A stretch of DNA of 19,286 bases from Roseimaritima sp. (lineage in GTDB: Bacteria > Planctomycetota > Planctomycetia > Pirellulales > Pirellulaceae). The notes beneath the pieces are model-generated. The model was not told the DNA's origin, made no database searches, and saw only the letters and a list, made by a program, of their open reading frames with translations. Location of the stretch: positions 1 through 19,286 of the forward strand of contig SLFV01000083.1 in the NCBI GenBank assembly GCA_007124075.1, given 5' to 3'. The position numbers were made by a program, and so were the translations under genes. The stretch's first letter is position 1; each line of letters starts with the position of its first letter. This document shows positions 1 to 8,279 of this stretch, in pieces.

Positions 1-89
1 ACCGCCGGTAGCAAGAGCCCAACCAAAACGCCAATGATCGCAATCACCACCAGCAATTCAACCAGAGTGAAACCTCGTTTTCGGATCAT
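1..89 (-). CDS. DUF1559-type prepilin-like protein (5' end only)
   Basis: Only the first 29 codons are present; the gene runs off the left edge. The translation begins MIRKRGFTLVELLVV and continues as a hydrophobic helix to LLLPAV. This is the type IV prepilin N-terminal methylation motif: basic leader, G/F cleavage site at residues 6-7, and glutamate at position 5 of the mature protein. The LLLPAV ending of the helix is typical of the large planctomycete family with a DUF1559 domain (known family trait; that domain lies outside the window). Such proteins are thought to be pseudopilin-like and sit at the cell surface or in secretion systems. The ATG at 87-89 is preceded by AGAGGT, a fair ribosome binding site. 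The family assignment rests on the helix alone, so a general pseudopilin such as GspG/GspH remains possible. Confidence 0.85.
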   Translation of the reverse strand, partial: MIRKRGFTLVELLVVIAIIGVLVGLLLPA

Positions 90-542
90 AACCGTACCTC
101 TAAATCGCAAAAACAACGACAAAAATCGTGCGTGACGCCCGCTATAAACATTGCAACAAGAAATGACGCTGGACTTCCGCGCACTGTGAAAAGTACGCGA
201 AAGATACGGTATCGTGACCGTAATGTCAATTATTTTTCCAGTATTATTTTGCAGGCTCATCAAATTCTAAATTTTTGCCAGCAAACCATTTTTGGGACCA
301 GAGTGCCAATCCCGCGCTGCTAAAACCGGCAACGTTTGGATAACCGGTTGCTTTCTTGCTGGCTACCAACCGCATTCGCGGGAAAAGTTCAATTCAATCG
401 GGCGCTCGCGTGGCAATCATAAGCTAACTTTCCAATAGGACGGCAACTTGCATTCATGCGGTGATCCGTCTCGGACACGATTGGGTTTATTGCAACTTGC
501 CCGTTTCTTCATCCGTCCACTGAGAAGTTTCAAGGAATCCTC
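90..542. other. Divergent intergenic region, no gene seen
   Basis: This 453-base gap separates the leftward prepilin-like gene from the rightward TadE-like gene and so should carry both promoters. It is more AT-rich around 225-290 than its surroundings. I could not pick a convincing -35/-10 or sigma-54 pair. The short word GCAACTTGC occurs twice, near 443 and 492, without clear meaning. An open frame of 63 codons from a GTG at 132 has no ribosome binding site and looks non-coding. Confidence 0.6.
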
Positions 543-980
543 ATGCGTCGCCAGCGTAAGTGTTTACGACCAAATCGAGATGCGATTGCGACTGCGGAGT
601 TAGCGGTTTGCTTACCGCTGATTTTGACGATTTGCATCGCCACGATCGACTTATGTAGCGCCATGTTCCTGCGAGAATCATTGACGATTGCGGCCTACGA
701 GGGAGCACGCGTTGGTGTTCCCAAAGGGGGTACTAATGCGGCGGCAACAGCTCGTGTCATCGCATTGTTGGACGAGCGGAATATTCAGTACGACCCGGGT
801 AATGTCGTCACGTTTTCAGGCAATGGCTTCGATGGTGCACAGACGTTGGATCACGTCCGCGTGACTGTCAGCGTTCCGGCGGCAACCAATCTGATTTCAC
901 CAGCCAAATTTTTTGGCGACAAACAAATCACTGCTGCCGTCACCATGCGGAAAGAATACGCAAACTTTGAAAACAATTGA
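543..980 (+). CDS. TadE-like pilus assembly/pseudopilin protein
   Basis: 145 aa. A short basic N-terminus is followed by TAELAV at about residues 17-22 and one hydrophobic helix to about residue 42, then a small extracytoplasmic domain. TadE-like proteins are minor pseudopilins of Tad/Flp pilus systems and share this plan: a conserved glutamate at the start of a single N-terminal helix, then a segment with an EGAR-type motif. Here YEGARVGVPKGGT lies at about 52-64, the usual position after the helix. The ATG at 543 is preceded by AAGGA at 532-536. The gene starts a rightward run with a second TadE-like gene and a TadG-like gene. The family call is secure; the structure it belongs to is not known, because no Tad ATPase, secretin or prepilin peptidase gene is in view. 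Confidence 0.85.
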   Translation: MRRQRKCLRPNRDAIATAELAVCLPLILTICIATIDLCSAMFLRESLTIAAYEGARVGVPKGGTNAAATARVIALLDERNIQYDPGNVVTFSGNGFDGAQTLDHVRVTVSVPAATNLISPAKFFGDKQITAAVTMRKEYANFENN

Positions 981-1031
981 CAATTGATCGCGCGATGCAT
1001 AACAGCCTTCCACCATCAAGAGAGCGGTACT

Positions 1032-1538
1032 GTGAATTCAACATTCCTGACTGATCGTCCCCGCATTGGTCGTCGATCTTGCCGATCTAGGCGATTCGGA
1101 TCGCCTCGGCGTGAGGGTTCGGCCAGCCACGCAAATAGGCTTGGTGCATCGATTGTTGAATTTGCAATTATTGCAAATGTGTTGCTGGTTATCATCTTCG
1201 CCTGCATCGAATTTGCGCGTTTGAGCCTGATTCGCAACCTTGCTCAAGACGCCGCTTACTTTGCGGCGCGTATCGCGATGGTACCGGGCGGCACGTCGGC
1301 TGAAGCAATTGCCGAAGCAAATCGGATCCTCGGGATCATCAATACTCAAAACGCTGCCGTCACCATCAATAACGGACAAGGGTTAAGCGACAGCAGTTCC
1401 GAAGTCCGCGTGAGAATTCAGGTTCCCGTTGATGACAACGCTCTGTTTGTCCCAATGTTTAGCCGCGGGCGGACAATCGAAACGGAAGCAGTCATGCGGA
1501 CCGAACGATACGATGGTTTTTTTCAGGCTTCTCAATAG
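1032..1538 (+). CDS. Second TadE-like pseudopilin protein
   Basis: 168 aa from the GTG at 1032, which has AGAGAG 7-8 bases upstream. A TTG at 984 in the same frame would add 16 residues but has no ribosome binding site. The N-terminal 40 residues are strongly basic (SCRSRRFGSPRR), then comes GASIVEFAIIANVLL, the TadE signature with its conserved glutamate, and one membrane helix. The following YFAARIAMVPGGTSAEA corresponds to the YEGARVGVPKGGT segment of the upstream gene, so the two are paralogous. Planctomycete genomes often carry such TadE pairs next to a TadG/VWA gene (family knowledge). The 51-base gap after the first TadE suggests one transcript. The long basic tail before the helix is unusual for a TadE and may be partly an artefact of start choice. 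Confidence 0.82.
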   Translation: MNSTFLTDRPRIGRRSCRSRRFGSPRREGSASHANRLGASIVEFAIIANVLLVIIFACIEFARLSLIRNLAQDAAYFAARIAMVPGGTSAEAIAEANRILGIINTQNAAVTINNGQGLSDSSSEVRVRIQVPVDDNALFVPMFSRGRTIETEAVMRTERYDGFFQASQ

Positions 1539-1638
1539 GCGGCTTACATGACCAGTGCGATGCTTGGTTCGAAATAGGCAACACGACAAATTTTAGCAAC
1601 TTGATTTACCACTTAGTTTCCTTGCTCGAGATTTGAAA

Positions 1639-2883
1639 ATGAATATCCAATTCTTACAGAAACGTCGGCGTGGCTCGGTCTTGGGCCTGATCGCTTTTCT
1701 CCTGCCGGTGTTGGCAATCTTGGCAGCGTTCGCGATCAATGCGGCGTACATGCAGTTGACACGCACCGAACTGATGGTCGCAACCGATGCGTCGGCTCGG
1801 GCGGCAGGTCGCGCGTTTAGCGAACTGCAGGACCTGGAACAGGCTAAACTTCTAGCCAGTTTGACTGCGGCCCAAAACACCGTTGCTGGTCTGCCCCTGC
1901 AGTTGGACACGGCACCCGACAAAGACATCCAGTTCGGGATGTCAAACCCGCAACAGGAGAATGCTGGCAGATTTGACTTCACCCAGGTTAGTAATTCCAG
2001 CGTCCAGAATGGCGCCGCTTCCAATTCGGTGCGGGTGGTGGGCCGTCGGACCAATGGCTCCGCAGGCGGTTCCATTGATCTTCTAATGAAGGGTTTCTTG
2101 GGACGAAAAACCTTTGAGCCTCAGTTGAGCTCGGTCGCCATGCAAGTCGATCGTGACATTGTCCTGGTCTTGGACCGCAGTGGTTCGATGGCGTGGACCC
2201 AGTACGACTGGCCGGCGGGCATGTCGCCGTGGTTTCTCAGTGTCATTCACGCGGGCATGGAACAAGGCTTCATCTTTCAGCAATGGGGCAATTATTATTA
2301 CACCTCTGGGACAACCCCTGAAATGTATCAGGACTGGGTGTGGGAGCATTACTACAACCTTGGGCCTCCGCCCCCTAGCCCCTGGGAAAACCTGGTCACG
2401 GCGGTGGAAGTGTTTTTGGATGTGCTAAAAGAAACGCCCCAGGTGGAACGTGTCGGTTTGGTATCGTACGCCACCAATTCAACCTTGGATTTGCACTTGA
2501 CCGAAGACCTGGATTCGATTCTGGATACGCTGACGACACTCGGTCCATGGGGAATGACCGCAATTGGGATGGGGATGCAGGATGGCTGGACCGTGCTGGA
2601 AAATCCAGGAACCTCGCGTCCGTTTGCCGCAAAGACGATGGTGCTAATGACCGATGGCGTCCACAATCAAGGGATTGGTCCCGTCACGGTTGCCCAGCAG
2701 ATTGCCGCGACGACGAACATCACGATCCACACGGTCACCTTTACCTCAATCGCTGACCAACAGCAGATGCAGCAGGTGGCCGATCTTGGTGGTGGGTTGC
2801 AGCGTCATGCCGATGACGGAGCTCAGTTAATTGAAACATTTCGGGAAATTGCCAACAACTTGCCCACGATCCTGGTGCAGTGA
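1639..2883 (+). CDS. TadG-like protein with von Willebrand factor A domain
   Basis: 414 aa from ATG 1639 (a TTG two codons upstream is unlikely). A basic N-terminus (QKRRRGSV) and one hydrophobic helix at about 14-36 are followed by a TadG-like segment (LTRTELMVATDASARAAGRA), then a VWA domain from about residue 174. The metal-ion-dependent adhesion site is complete: DRSGSM at 179-184, a threonine in MTAIG near 307, and TDG at 338-340. TadG-like proteins are anchored in the inner membrane, and the VWA domain probably mediates metal-dependent contacts outside the cytoplasm. An aromatic-rich stretch of about 60 residues (roughly 185-248) with a PPPP run is inserted directly after DxSxS, which is unusual. 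It lies 100 bases after the second TadE gene, probably in one operon. Confidence 0.9.
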   Translation: MNIQFLQKRRRGSVLGLIAFLLPVLAILAAFAINAAYMQLTRTELMVATDASARAAGRAFSELQDLEQAKLLASLTAAQNTVAGLPLQLDTAPDKDIQFGMSNPQQENAGRFDFTQVSNSSVQNGAASNSVRVVGRRTNGSAGGSIDLLMKGFLGRKTFEPQLSSVAMQVDRDIVLVLDRSGSMAWTQYDWPAGMSPWFLSVIHAGMEQGFIFQQWGNYYYTSGTTPEMYQDWVWEHYYNLGPPPPSPWENLVTAVEVFLDVLKETPQVERVGLVSYATNSTLDLHLTEDLDSILDTLTTLGPWGMTAIGMGMQDGWTVLENPGTSRPFAAKTMVLMTDGVHNQGIGPVTVAQQIAATTNITIHTVTFTSIADQQQMQQVADLGGGLQRHADDGAQLIETFREIANNLPTILVQ

Positions 2884-2956
2884 TCAGGGCAACTTTTAGC
2901 CGCCTGCTGAACGCGGGGCACCCCCCTCCTTTAACAAGCTTTTCGGGAAAACAACC

Positions 2957-3454
2957 ATGCGAGATCCGTTTCAGAACTTGGAAAGTCGCCCAACCGACAC
3001 CAGTACCGAACATTCGGGCTGGCAACTGTCGCTGCCTAAATGGATTGGCTTAGGTCTAGTGCTGGTAATTCTACTTTCGCTCTGGGGCGAAGTCAGCCAA
3101 CGATTAGTTAGCGATGAAGAACCACAGGTTTCGAAATCAGACTTAAGCCTGACCGCAGCGGATAAACGACGGTTAAGGGAAAGATACCGGAGTGATCCTG
3201 ACGGTTTAAACGCCGCTGAATTCGCCCTGGCCGCCGAAGCGGAGAATGAGGCGTTTTTACGGAATTGGCGAGAGCAGAAACGGGCAAGCCAGCCTGTCCC
3301 AATCGGCAGGGATGCCGCGCATGCGCAATGGCGAAAGCATGTTGCTCACCTAGAAGAAAGCCTGGCTCAATTCGACACGTTCCCCGAAGGTTCGGTGCAA
3401 TGGCATTTGCAGCGTGCCTTGGAGGAGGCCAAAATGGACGAACCACCTCGGTAG
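2957..3454 (+). CDS. Hypothetical single-pass membrane protein
   Basis: 165 aa; family not recognised. A polar N-terminus of about 27 residues precedes one membrane helix at about 28-44 (PKWIGLGLVLVILLSLWG). The rest is charged and probably helical, rich in Glu, Arg and Ala (AAEFALAAEAENEAFLRNWREQKR), with no cysteine. It begins 73 bases after the TadG-like gene on the same strand and may be the last gene of that run. GGGAA lies about 8 bases before the ATG, a weak ribosome binding site. The charged composition throughout, together with position, supports real coding. The stop lies 24 bases from the stop of the converging gene, so there is little room for a terminator. Confidence 0.65.
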   Translation: MRDPFQNLESRPTDTSTEHSGWQLSLPKWIGLGLVLVILLSLWGEVSQRLVSDEEPQVSKSDLSLTAADKRRLRERYRSDPDGLNAAEFALAAEAENEAFLRNWREQKRASQPVPIGRDAAHAQWRKHVAHLEESLAQFDTFPEGSVQWHLQRALEEAKMDEPPR

Positions 3455-3478
3455 CTGTGTCGGCGTTAGCAGCCTGTC

Positions 3479-3946
3479 TCAAGGATTGTCTCGCGCGTCA
3501 AGTTGGCTCGGGAACCGTGCCACTGCCACCCCTCTCGCTCCGCTGGGTAGTTGCGCTGTCACGTTGACCTTGGAAATCGCATACCGCCCCGGGACGAACG
3601 CTTGATTACTTTTCGTCTTGAAGATGGCTTGTGGTAAAACCAATTCCTCATGCGGCGTCAACGGTTTGTCGCGATACAGATAGTACTGCCCGTTTAGATC
3701 CAATGTGACGCGAGGCAACGTATCCGCGGTCAGATTTTTGACAATCAAAACGTCGGTCATTACCGCTCCCTGACCATCAGCGGTTTCAATGGGCCTCCGC
3801 TCCAGACGGATCTCCACGTCCAACGGCCGATCGTAGCCACGGCCATAAAAAATGCTGTAAGACAGCAGTACCGCCAAGGTTGTGAAGCACGCGGCCAACA
3901 ACGAAACGGTCAACGCGCGAGAAGAAAGCGACGGTCCGGGGCGCAT
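3479..3946 (-). CDS. Hypothetical membrane-anchored protein
   Basis: 155 aa; family not recognised. One N-terminal helix at about residues 12-30 (VSLLAACFTTLAVLLSYSIF) would anchor the protein in the inner membrane. The remainder looks like a beta-rich extracytoplasmic domain of alternating polar and hydrophobic residues (DVEIRLERRPIE, DVLIVKNLTADTLPRVTLDLNG) and has no cysteines. The pattern is reminiscent of small Ig-like accessory domains, but I cannot name one. No good ribosome binding site precedes the ATG at 3944-3946. It converges with the preceding small membrane protein and is divergent from the lipoprotein gene at 4260. Confidence 0.65.
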   Translation of the reverse strand: MRPGPSLSSRALTVSLLAACFTTLAVLLSYSIFYGRGYDRPLDVEIRLERRPIETADGQGAVMTDVLIVKNLTADTLPRVTLDLNGQYYLYRDKPLTPHEELVLPQAIFKTKSNQAFVPGRYAISKVNVTAQLPSGARGVAVARFPSQLDARDNP

Positions 3947-4259
3947 TTTGGGGGCTTACTGTGGTTCTGAAGAGAAATTCTGAAAGATGATGAGGCGTTC
4001 CTCCAGCGATGCTATAAACATCCGGCACCTCGACCGACGGCGAAGACCCCGAACGATTCCCCGGCAAGGGTTCGCAACCGTATTTCCAACGCCGGGTCCT
4101 TGCCCTGAAATGATACCGGAATGTAAAGTTTAGGGGGAGGATGGGACGCAAGCCCCAGCTAATGCCTTCTTTTTCAAAAGGCTGTTGGCATCAAAAGCTG
4201 GGAACCGTTCTATCATTCCGGTTACCGATTTTTCAGTCGAAATCATTAAAGGCAACATC
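3947..4259. other. Divergent intergenic region, no gene seen
   Basis: The 313-base gap lies between the leftward hypothetical gene and the rightward lipoprotein gene and should hold promoters for both. TTCTGAA occurs twice near 3965 and 3977. A weak dyad has arms GCCTT at 4164-4168 and AAGGC at 4178-4182; the outer words ATGCC and GGCAT offer an alternative pairing. I saw no convincing promoter or terminator. A 62-codon frame from ATG 4141 overlaps the lipoprotein gene and looks spurious. Confidence 0.55.
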
Positions 4260-5870
4260 ATGGCCTACCCGCCAAAGAAGTCGTTATCGCGTGCAGCGGC
4301 TTTTCCATGCCTTGCTTTTTCGATCCTAGGGTGGTCCAGCGGGCTGACGGGCTGCGGGCAGTCGAATTCCACTGCGGTCAACTCGTCGGCAGACCAAACC
4401 ATCGTTTCCACGGAGAATACCCCATCGGATTTTGCTGCGTCGCCTGACGGGCCTGACGCGATGAACGATACGGCGGGTGACGGACAAGACGCGGTCCCAA
4501 GTGATTTCCTGGCGGCAGGGGCGTCGTTGCCGAAACTGGCGGATGATCCACTCCAGCTAACCGTAGACGCCAAACCGACGGAACTGGTGAAACTGCTGGG
4601 TCTGATTGACCAGCGGATGCGGGCAGTCGCCAACGGTGAAACGAGCCTTTCCACTTCGGCGGCGATTCAGGCTGAATTAAAACGACTTGCCAAATTGAAA
4701 CTGGAAGCGTCCGGGCGGTTGCTGGACCCTGACACCGCGCCACCTGAGTTATTGAAACAGGGAAAGCAGGGGAAGTTGCAGGCGTACTCCCATTTGCTGG
4801 CGTTGGGGGAAATTGCTTTTGCAAGCGAACTGAGGCGGTACGCGGAGGAACTAAGTGAAAGCTTCGACGCGCGGCTGGCGGTCGATAGTCGATTGATCTT
4901 GATCAGTTTTGCGATGGAAGATCTTAGTGCGACCGATAATCCGGAACCGGTGGTGGAACTAATCGAGCAGTTAAGCCGGAATGCCGAGATTTTGGATATG
5001 CCAGCCCTGATGGCAATCGGCCAGGCCCGCAGTGGCTTGGAACAATACGGCTATGATGCAGCAGCCAGACAGGTCCGTGGTTTACTTGTCGAAACCTTCG
5101 CCAATCATCCCGATCCGAACATTCGCGCGATGTCGGAAAGCTTGGCCCGTTCCGAACGCTTTGATGTGCTGAACGGTTTGCGTCGCGATTTGGAACAGGG
5201 GCGTCTGGTGACTCCCGGACAATGGCAGCAGGCAGCGACCCATTTGATCCGTCGCGGTTCCGATTTGGAAGCGTTGCGATACCTTTCCGAAAACGCACTG
5301 CAATTCGAAGTGGGTGGGCGACAGGATCTAACCGAAACGGCTTACAAGGTGATTCAGGCCGGTTTTCAGGACACCGACGATGCGTCGATTCGACAGGAGC
5401 AGGAGATGGTCTTGTCGGCCTACGCGGCGCGGCAAAACGTAATCGGTCAGTCGTTGCAGATTGATTTGCCCGATACGGCGGGTGTGCCGGTTCCCTGGAA
5501 TTCCTTTCGAGGCCAATGGGTACTAATGCCGATCTGGGCGGCGGAACACCCGGAGTCGATTACGGTTTTTCGCCAATTGGAACAGATTCGTGACCGCTTT
5601 CCTCAACAGGTCGCGTTGGTCGGTGTGAATGTCGACTTGAATGAGGAGGCGTTGGCAACGTTTGAAAATGAAATTCAACTGGATTGGCCAACCTTGCGGA
5701 GCCCATCGCCGCAGCAACAGGGGGTTCAGAACCCGATCGCGCAGCAAACTGGCATTACGTCCTTTCCGTTTGTCGTCCTGGTAGACCAAGAGGGGCTGGT
5801 TCAGCAAATTTTCATGACCAATCAGGGCATTGACGAGGCCGTTGCCAAATGGGTCGAACCACCGAGTTGA
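4260..5870 (+). CDS. Lipoprotein with cysteine-less thioredoxin-like C-terminal domain
   Basis: 536 aa from ATG 4260, preceded by AAAGG; an in-frame TTG at 4185 would bury the signal peptide. The N-terminus (KKSLSRAAAF, a hydrophobic stretch, then LTGC with Cys32) is a type II signal peptide, so the mature protein is probably lipid-anchored in a membrane. Residues 33-90 are Ser/Asp/Ala-rich linker. The middle, about 95-395, is helical and repeat-like with no named domain. Residues about 405-530 resemble the TlpA/AhpC thioredoxin fold: RGQWVLMPIWAAEHPES, then VALVGVNVDLNEE, then TSFPFVVLVD with the cis-proline at 503. Where TlpA has WCxxC, this protein has H430-P-E-S433, so it cannot do CxxC thiol chemistry. 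The 3' end overlaps the rhomboid gene by 22 bases, implying coupled translation. Confidence 0.85.
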   Translation: MAYPPKKSLSRAAAFPCLAFSILGWSSGLTGCGQSNSTAVNSSADQTIVSTENTPSDFAASPDGPDAMNDTAGDGQDAVPSDFLAAGASLPKLADDPLQLTVDAKPTELVKLLGLIDQRMRAVANGETSLSTSAAIQAELKRLAKLKLEASGRLLDPDTAPPELLKQGKQGKLQAYSHLLALGEIAFASELRRYAEELSESFDARLAVDSRLILISFAMEDLSATDNPEPVVELIEQLSRNAEILDMPALMAIGQARSGLEQYGYDAAARQVRGLLVETFANHPDPNIRAMSESLARSERFDVLNGLRRDLEQGRLVTPGQWQQAATHLIRRGSDLEALRYLSENALQFEVGGRQDLTETAYKVIQAGFQDTDDASIRQEQEMVLSAYAARQNVIGQSLQIDLPDTAGVPVPWNSFRGQWVLMPIWAAEHPESITVFRQLEQIRDRFPQQVALVGVNVDLNEEALATFENEIQLDWPTLRSPSPQQQGVQNPIAQQTGITSFPFVVLVDQEGLVQQIFMTNQGIDEAVAKWVEPPS

Positions 5871-6460
5871 ATCGCCACTGGTCGCATCGAATCCGCGAGG
5901 TGATGACCTTTGTTGCTGTGATTTGGGCGGTTTACCTGATCGGACTTGTCGTCCCAGCAACGGTCCAGTGGGGGCTGGTCCCGCGCACTGGCTCTGGCTT
6001 GGTGGGCATCGTCACGATGCCTTTCTTGCACGCCGGCCTCGGGCATTTACTCAGCAATACTATCCCGCTAGTGATCCTGATGATCTTATTGGCCAGTTCA
6101 CGACGACGTTGTTGGTCGATTGTCGCTGGCATGGTGCTGGCCAGCGGCATTCTACTGTGGTTGTTGGGTAGAACCGCGAATCATATCGGAGCCAGCGGAT
6201 TGGTTTTCGGACTGATTGCATTTTTGGTTACCGCAGGTTTGCTGGAAAAGCGTGTTCTATCCCTGCTGCTGACCTGTGTGGTGTTGTTTCTGTTCAGCGG
6301 CACATTCTTCTGGGGGCTCGTGCCTGTTGGCAATCGCTCGATTTCTGTCGAAGGCCATCTGTTTGGTGCCGCAGCGGGGGTTCTGCTGGCCTTCGTCGAT
6401 AATTCGCGCGATCGTCGAACTGTTAATAAACAACTGCCAAGACTTCGTCGCTCGCGTTAG
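5849..6460 (+). CDS. Rhomboid family intramembrane serine protease
   Basis: 203 aa with about six membrane helices. Rhomboids cut membrane proteins within or near their transmembrane segments using a Ser-His dyad. The expected motifs are in order: HAGLGHLLSN in helix 2 (H66 and N70), GASG with catalytic Ser116 in helix 4, and EGHLFGAAAG with catalytic His170 in helix 6. The length matches compact bacterial rhomboids with no extra domain. The ATG at 5849 lies inside the lipoprotein gene, overlapping by 22 bases, so the lipoprotein may be a partner or substrate (inference). The stop TAG at 6458-6460 shares three bases with the stop TAA of the converging gene. Confidence 0.93.
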   Translation: MGRTTELNRHWSHRIREVMTFVAVIWAVYLIGLVVPATVQWGLVPRTGSGLVGIVTMPFLHAGLGHLLSNTIPLVILMILLASSRRRCWSIVAGMVLASGILLWLLGRTANHIGASGLVFGLIAFLVTAGLLEKRVLSLLLTCVVLFLFSGTFFWGLVPVGNRSISVEGHLFGAAAGVLLAFVDNSRDRRTVNKQLPRLRRSR

Positions 6461-8235
6461 AACTTCCAGCGCAGCTCCATCCTGGTGCCGTAGATGTCAT
6501 GGTCATTGTTTCGCCATCCGTACATCGCGTCAAAACGCAGTAAAGTCCGATGCGAAATCGGAAATTGGTATCTTCCCGCCAGGCCTCGCTGGCTTCCCCG
6601 GGCTATTCGCCCACTACCGTCACCATGCACCGTTAGATAGGCCAATTCGACAATCAACTGCCGATCCAGTTTCGTGCCCAAAAGATCAATGCCAATCACA
6701 CCACCGACTGTGTTGTTGCCACTACCATCAAGCGTTGGATGCCCATTCAAGCCGTCGGGGTCAAAGTTCAGTCCAACATTTCTCAGGATCTCGCCACTAA
6801 CCCCTGCTCTGGCAACACTTTGTGGTCGATCCCAGCCAACGAAGATGTTCATGTAAGGCAAAACCGCAAAAGGGTTGTCCGTGACCAAACTGTTTTCGAT
6901 CAGCAACAAGCCGCCGTCGGCGGTTCGCTGGTCGGCTGGCAAATCTTGCCCTGCATTGATGATCACGCGCACGCTGTTGTTGATGCGATCGAAATACCGA
7001 CGCGTGTAGCTGACGGTGATATTGTGATAGCTGCGCCCCAGCCCGATTCGATCGTGTAGGTAGGCGTAGCCCGCTTCAATGTACCCTTGGTACGCATCCA
7101 AAAACAACGCGGTGCCGAGCGCCTGCGCGGCATGCGGATCATTGCCAAAGGCGGGACTGAGTAGTTGGTCGACGACGGCAAAACCCATGACATCAAAGTT
7201 TGACCAATCCAGCGACGCGCTGTTTCGGGCTGGAATGGCCATGGCAACCCCTGTCACGGCATCTTCCATCCAAATCCCGTTCTGGAACAGTAAAGGAACC
7301 AAGCCCGCCGCAACGGGTAAATGCTGTGTGGTCGATCTCCCCTGGAAGCCACCGGCTATCGCGCCTAGATCACCTTCAAAAAAACCAGTCACGGGGATTA
7401 AATTAAAGTTCGGGTCGAATTCGACTCTGCCATCAATGAATCGAGCTTGAGAAAACTGAGCGGCTTTGTTGAGCGGACCGATGAAAGCATGAAAACGTTC
7501 CGTTGCGGTCAATCGCAGGTCAAAGTCTAAGTTCAACCGATGGGCAATGTTGTCGGTTCGCCCCAGCACGTTTCGTCCCGCCGCCATCCCGATGCGATAA
7601 TCACCATAAACATAGAACGCGGGGTGCGTAAGGTTGGACGCTCCAAAAATGGCCGCTCCTCCCCGAGGCAGCAACCCGGTGTCGTAGAACGGGATCCCCA
7701 GTTCCAACCATGGGCGTTCCGTGGGGACTTCATACTTTTCGTCATAAACATACGCCTGCTCCGCGGGATCATACGCTCGATCAGCCCAGGGAAAGATCGG
7801 TCGGCTAAAGTCCGCGTTTTCCGCTTCATGTAACTGCTGCGAAAACAATGGTTGCTGCGAAAGCACTGGAGAGGAATCCGTCACAGGCGGTGGCACCGCT
7901 TGGTGCGGGTGGTGGCTGGGGTTGGCACGCAACCCATGCCCCTGAACCGTGCTTTCAATTTGAGGATCCCGGCTCTGAGCAGCGGGAAACGTAAGGAGAG
8001 TTTTCGGAAATGTGCATTGGGGTTGTTCGCGAAATCGATCGCCCTCGGTGACCGCCTGCGGTAAACCAAGCAGGACCTGTGCGGCGGCCGCCCTGGAATC
8101 CAACAGTACCAAAAGACATGCTATTGAAGCGGAGCCCAGCAGCGTCAGTGCGTAATGGCAGGCAATCGCAGTGCAGCCTTGTTGCTGCGAACGAGAACCG
8201 AGGGCCGTGCCTGCTGGAACAAGACGTTTCGACAA
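6457..8235 (-). CDS. Probable outer-membrane beta-barrel protein
   Basis: 592 aa from the TTG at 8235, chosen because AAGGA (8243-8247) sits 7 bases upstream; a TTG at 8283 would add 16 residues and overlap the cytochrome stop. A long hydrophobic stretch ends in RAAAAQ at about 48-53, a good signal peptidase I site. Residues about 55-165 are Pro/Gln/His-rich and probably disordered. From about 170 on the protein shows alternating beta-strand patterns (AFYVYGDYRIGMAAG, NITVSYTRRYFDRIN, RQLIVELAYL) and ends MELRWKF with a C-terminal phenylalanine, the usual signature of outer-membrane barrels. I cannot name the family. It follows the multihaem cytochrome gene by 44 bases and is surely cotranscribed, which suggests a joint function. 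Confidence 0.8.
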   Translation of the reverse strand: MSKRLVPAGTALGSRSQQQGCTAIACHYALTLLGSASIACLLVLLDSRAAAAQVLLGLPQAVTEGDRFREQPQCTFPKTLLTFPAAQSRDPQIESTVQGHGLRANPSHHPHQAVPPPVTDSSPVLSQQPLFSQQLHEAENADFSRPIFPWADRAYDPAEQAYVYDEKYEVPTERPWLELGIPFYDTGLLPRGGAAIFGASNLTHPAFYVYGDYRIGMAAGRNVLGRTDNIAHRLNLDFDLRLTATERFHAFIGPLNKAAQFSQARFIDGRVEFDPNFNLIPVTGFFEGDLGAIAGGFQGRSTTQHLPVAAGLVPLLFQNGIWMEDAVTGVAMAIPARNSASLDWSNFDVMGFAVVDQLLSPAFGNDPHAAQALGTALFLDAYQGYIEAGYAYLHDRIGLGRSYHNITVSYTRRYFDRINNSVRVIINAGQDLPADQRTADGGLLLIENSLVTDNPFAVLPYMNIFVGWDRPQSVARAGVSGEILRNVGLNFDPDGLNGHPTLDGSGNNTVGGVIGIDLLGTKLDRQLIVELAYLTVHGDGSGRIARGSQRGLAGRYQFPISHRTLLRFDAMYGWRNNDHDIYGTRMELRWKF

Positions 8236-8242
8236 GTCCGTT

Positions 8243-8247
8243 TCCTT
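8243..8247 (-). promoter_or_regulatory. Ribosome binding site deciding the barrel-protein start
   Basis: On the minus strand this reads AAGGA, 7 bases before the TTG at 8233-8235. The competing TTG at 8283 lies within the upstream stop region and has no such site. Confidence 0.55.
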
Positions 8248-8279
8248 AAGCTGGATTCCAATCCGTTGCTTCTGAAAAA

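Noticed and set aside
132..323. 63-codon frame starting at GTG in the first gap
   Set aside because: No ribosome binding site, no recognisable domain, composition like the surrounding AT-rich non-coding DNA.
4141..4329. 62-codon frame from ATG 4141 just after GGGGGAGG
   Set aside because: The purine run directly abuts the ATG, too close for a ribosome binding site, and the frame runs into the lipoprotein gene in another phase.
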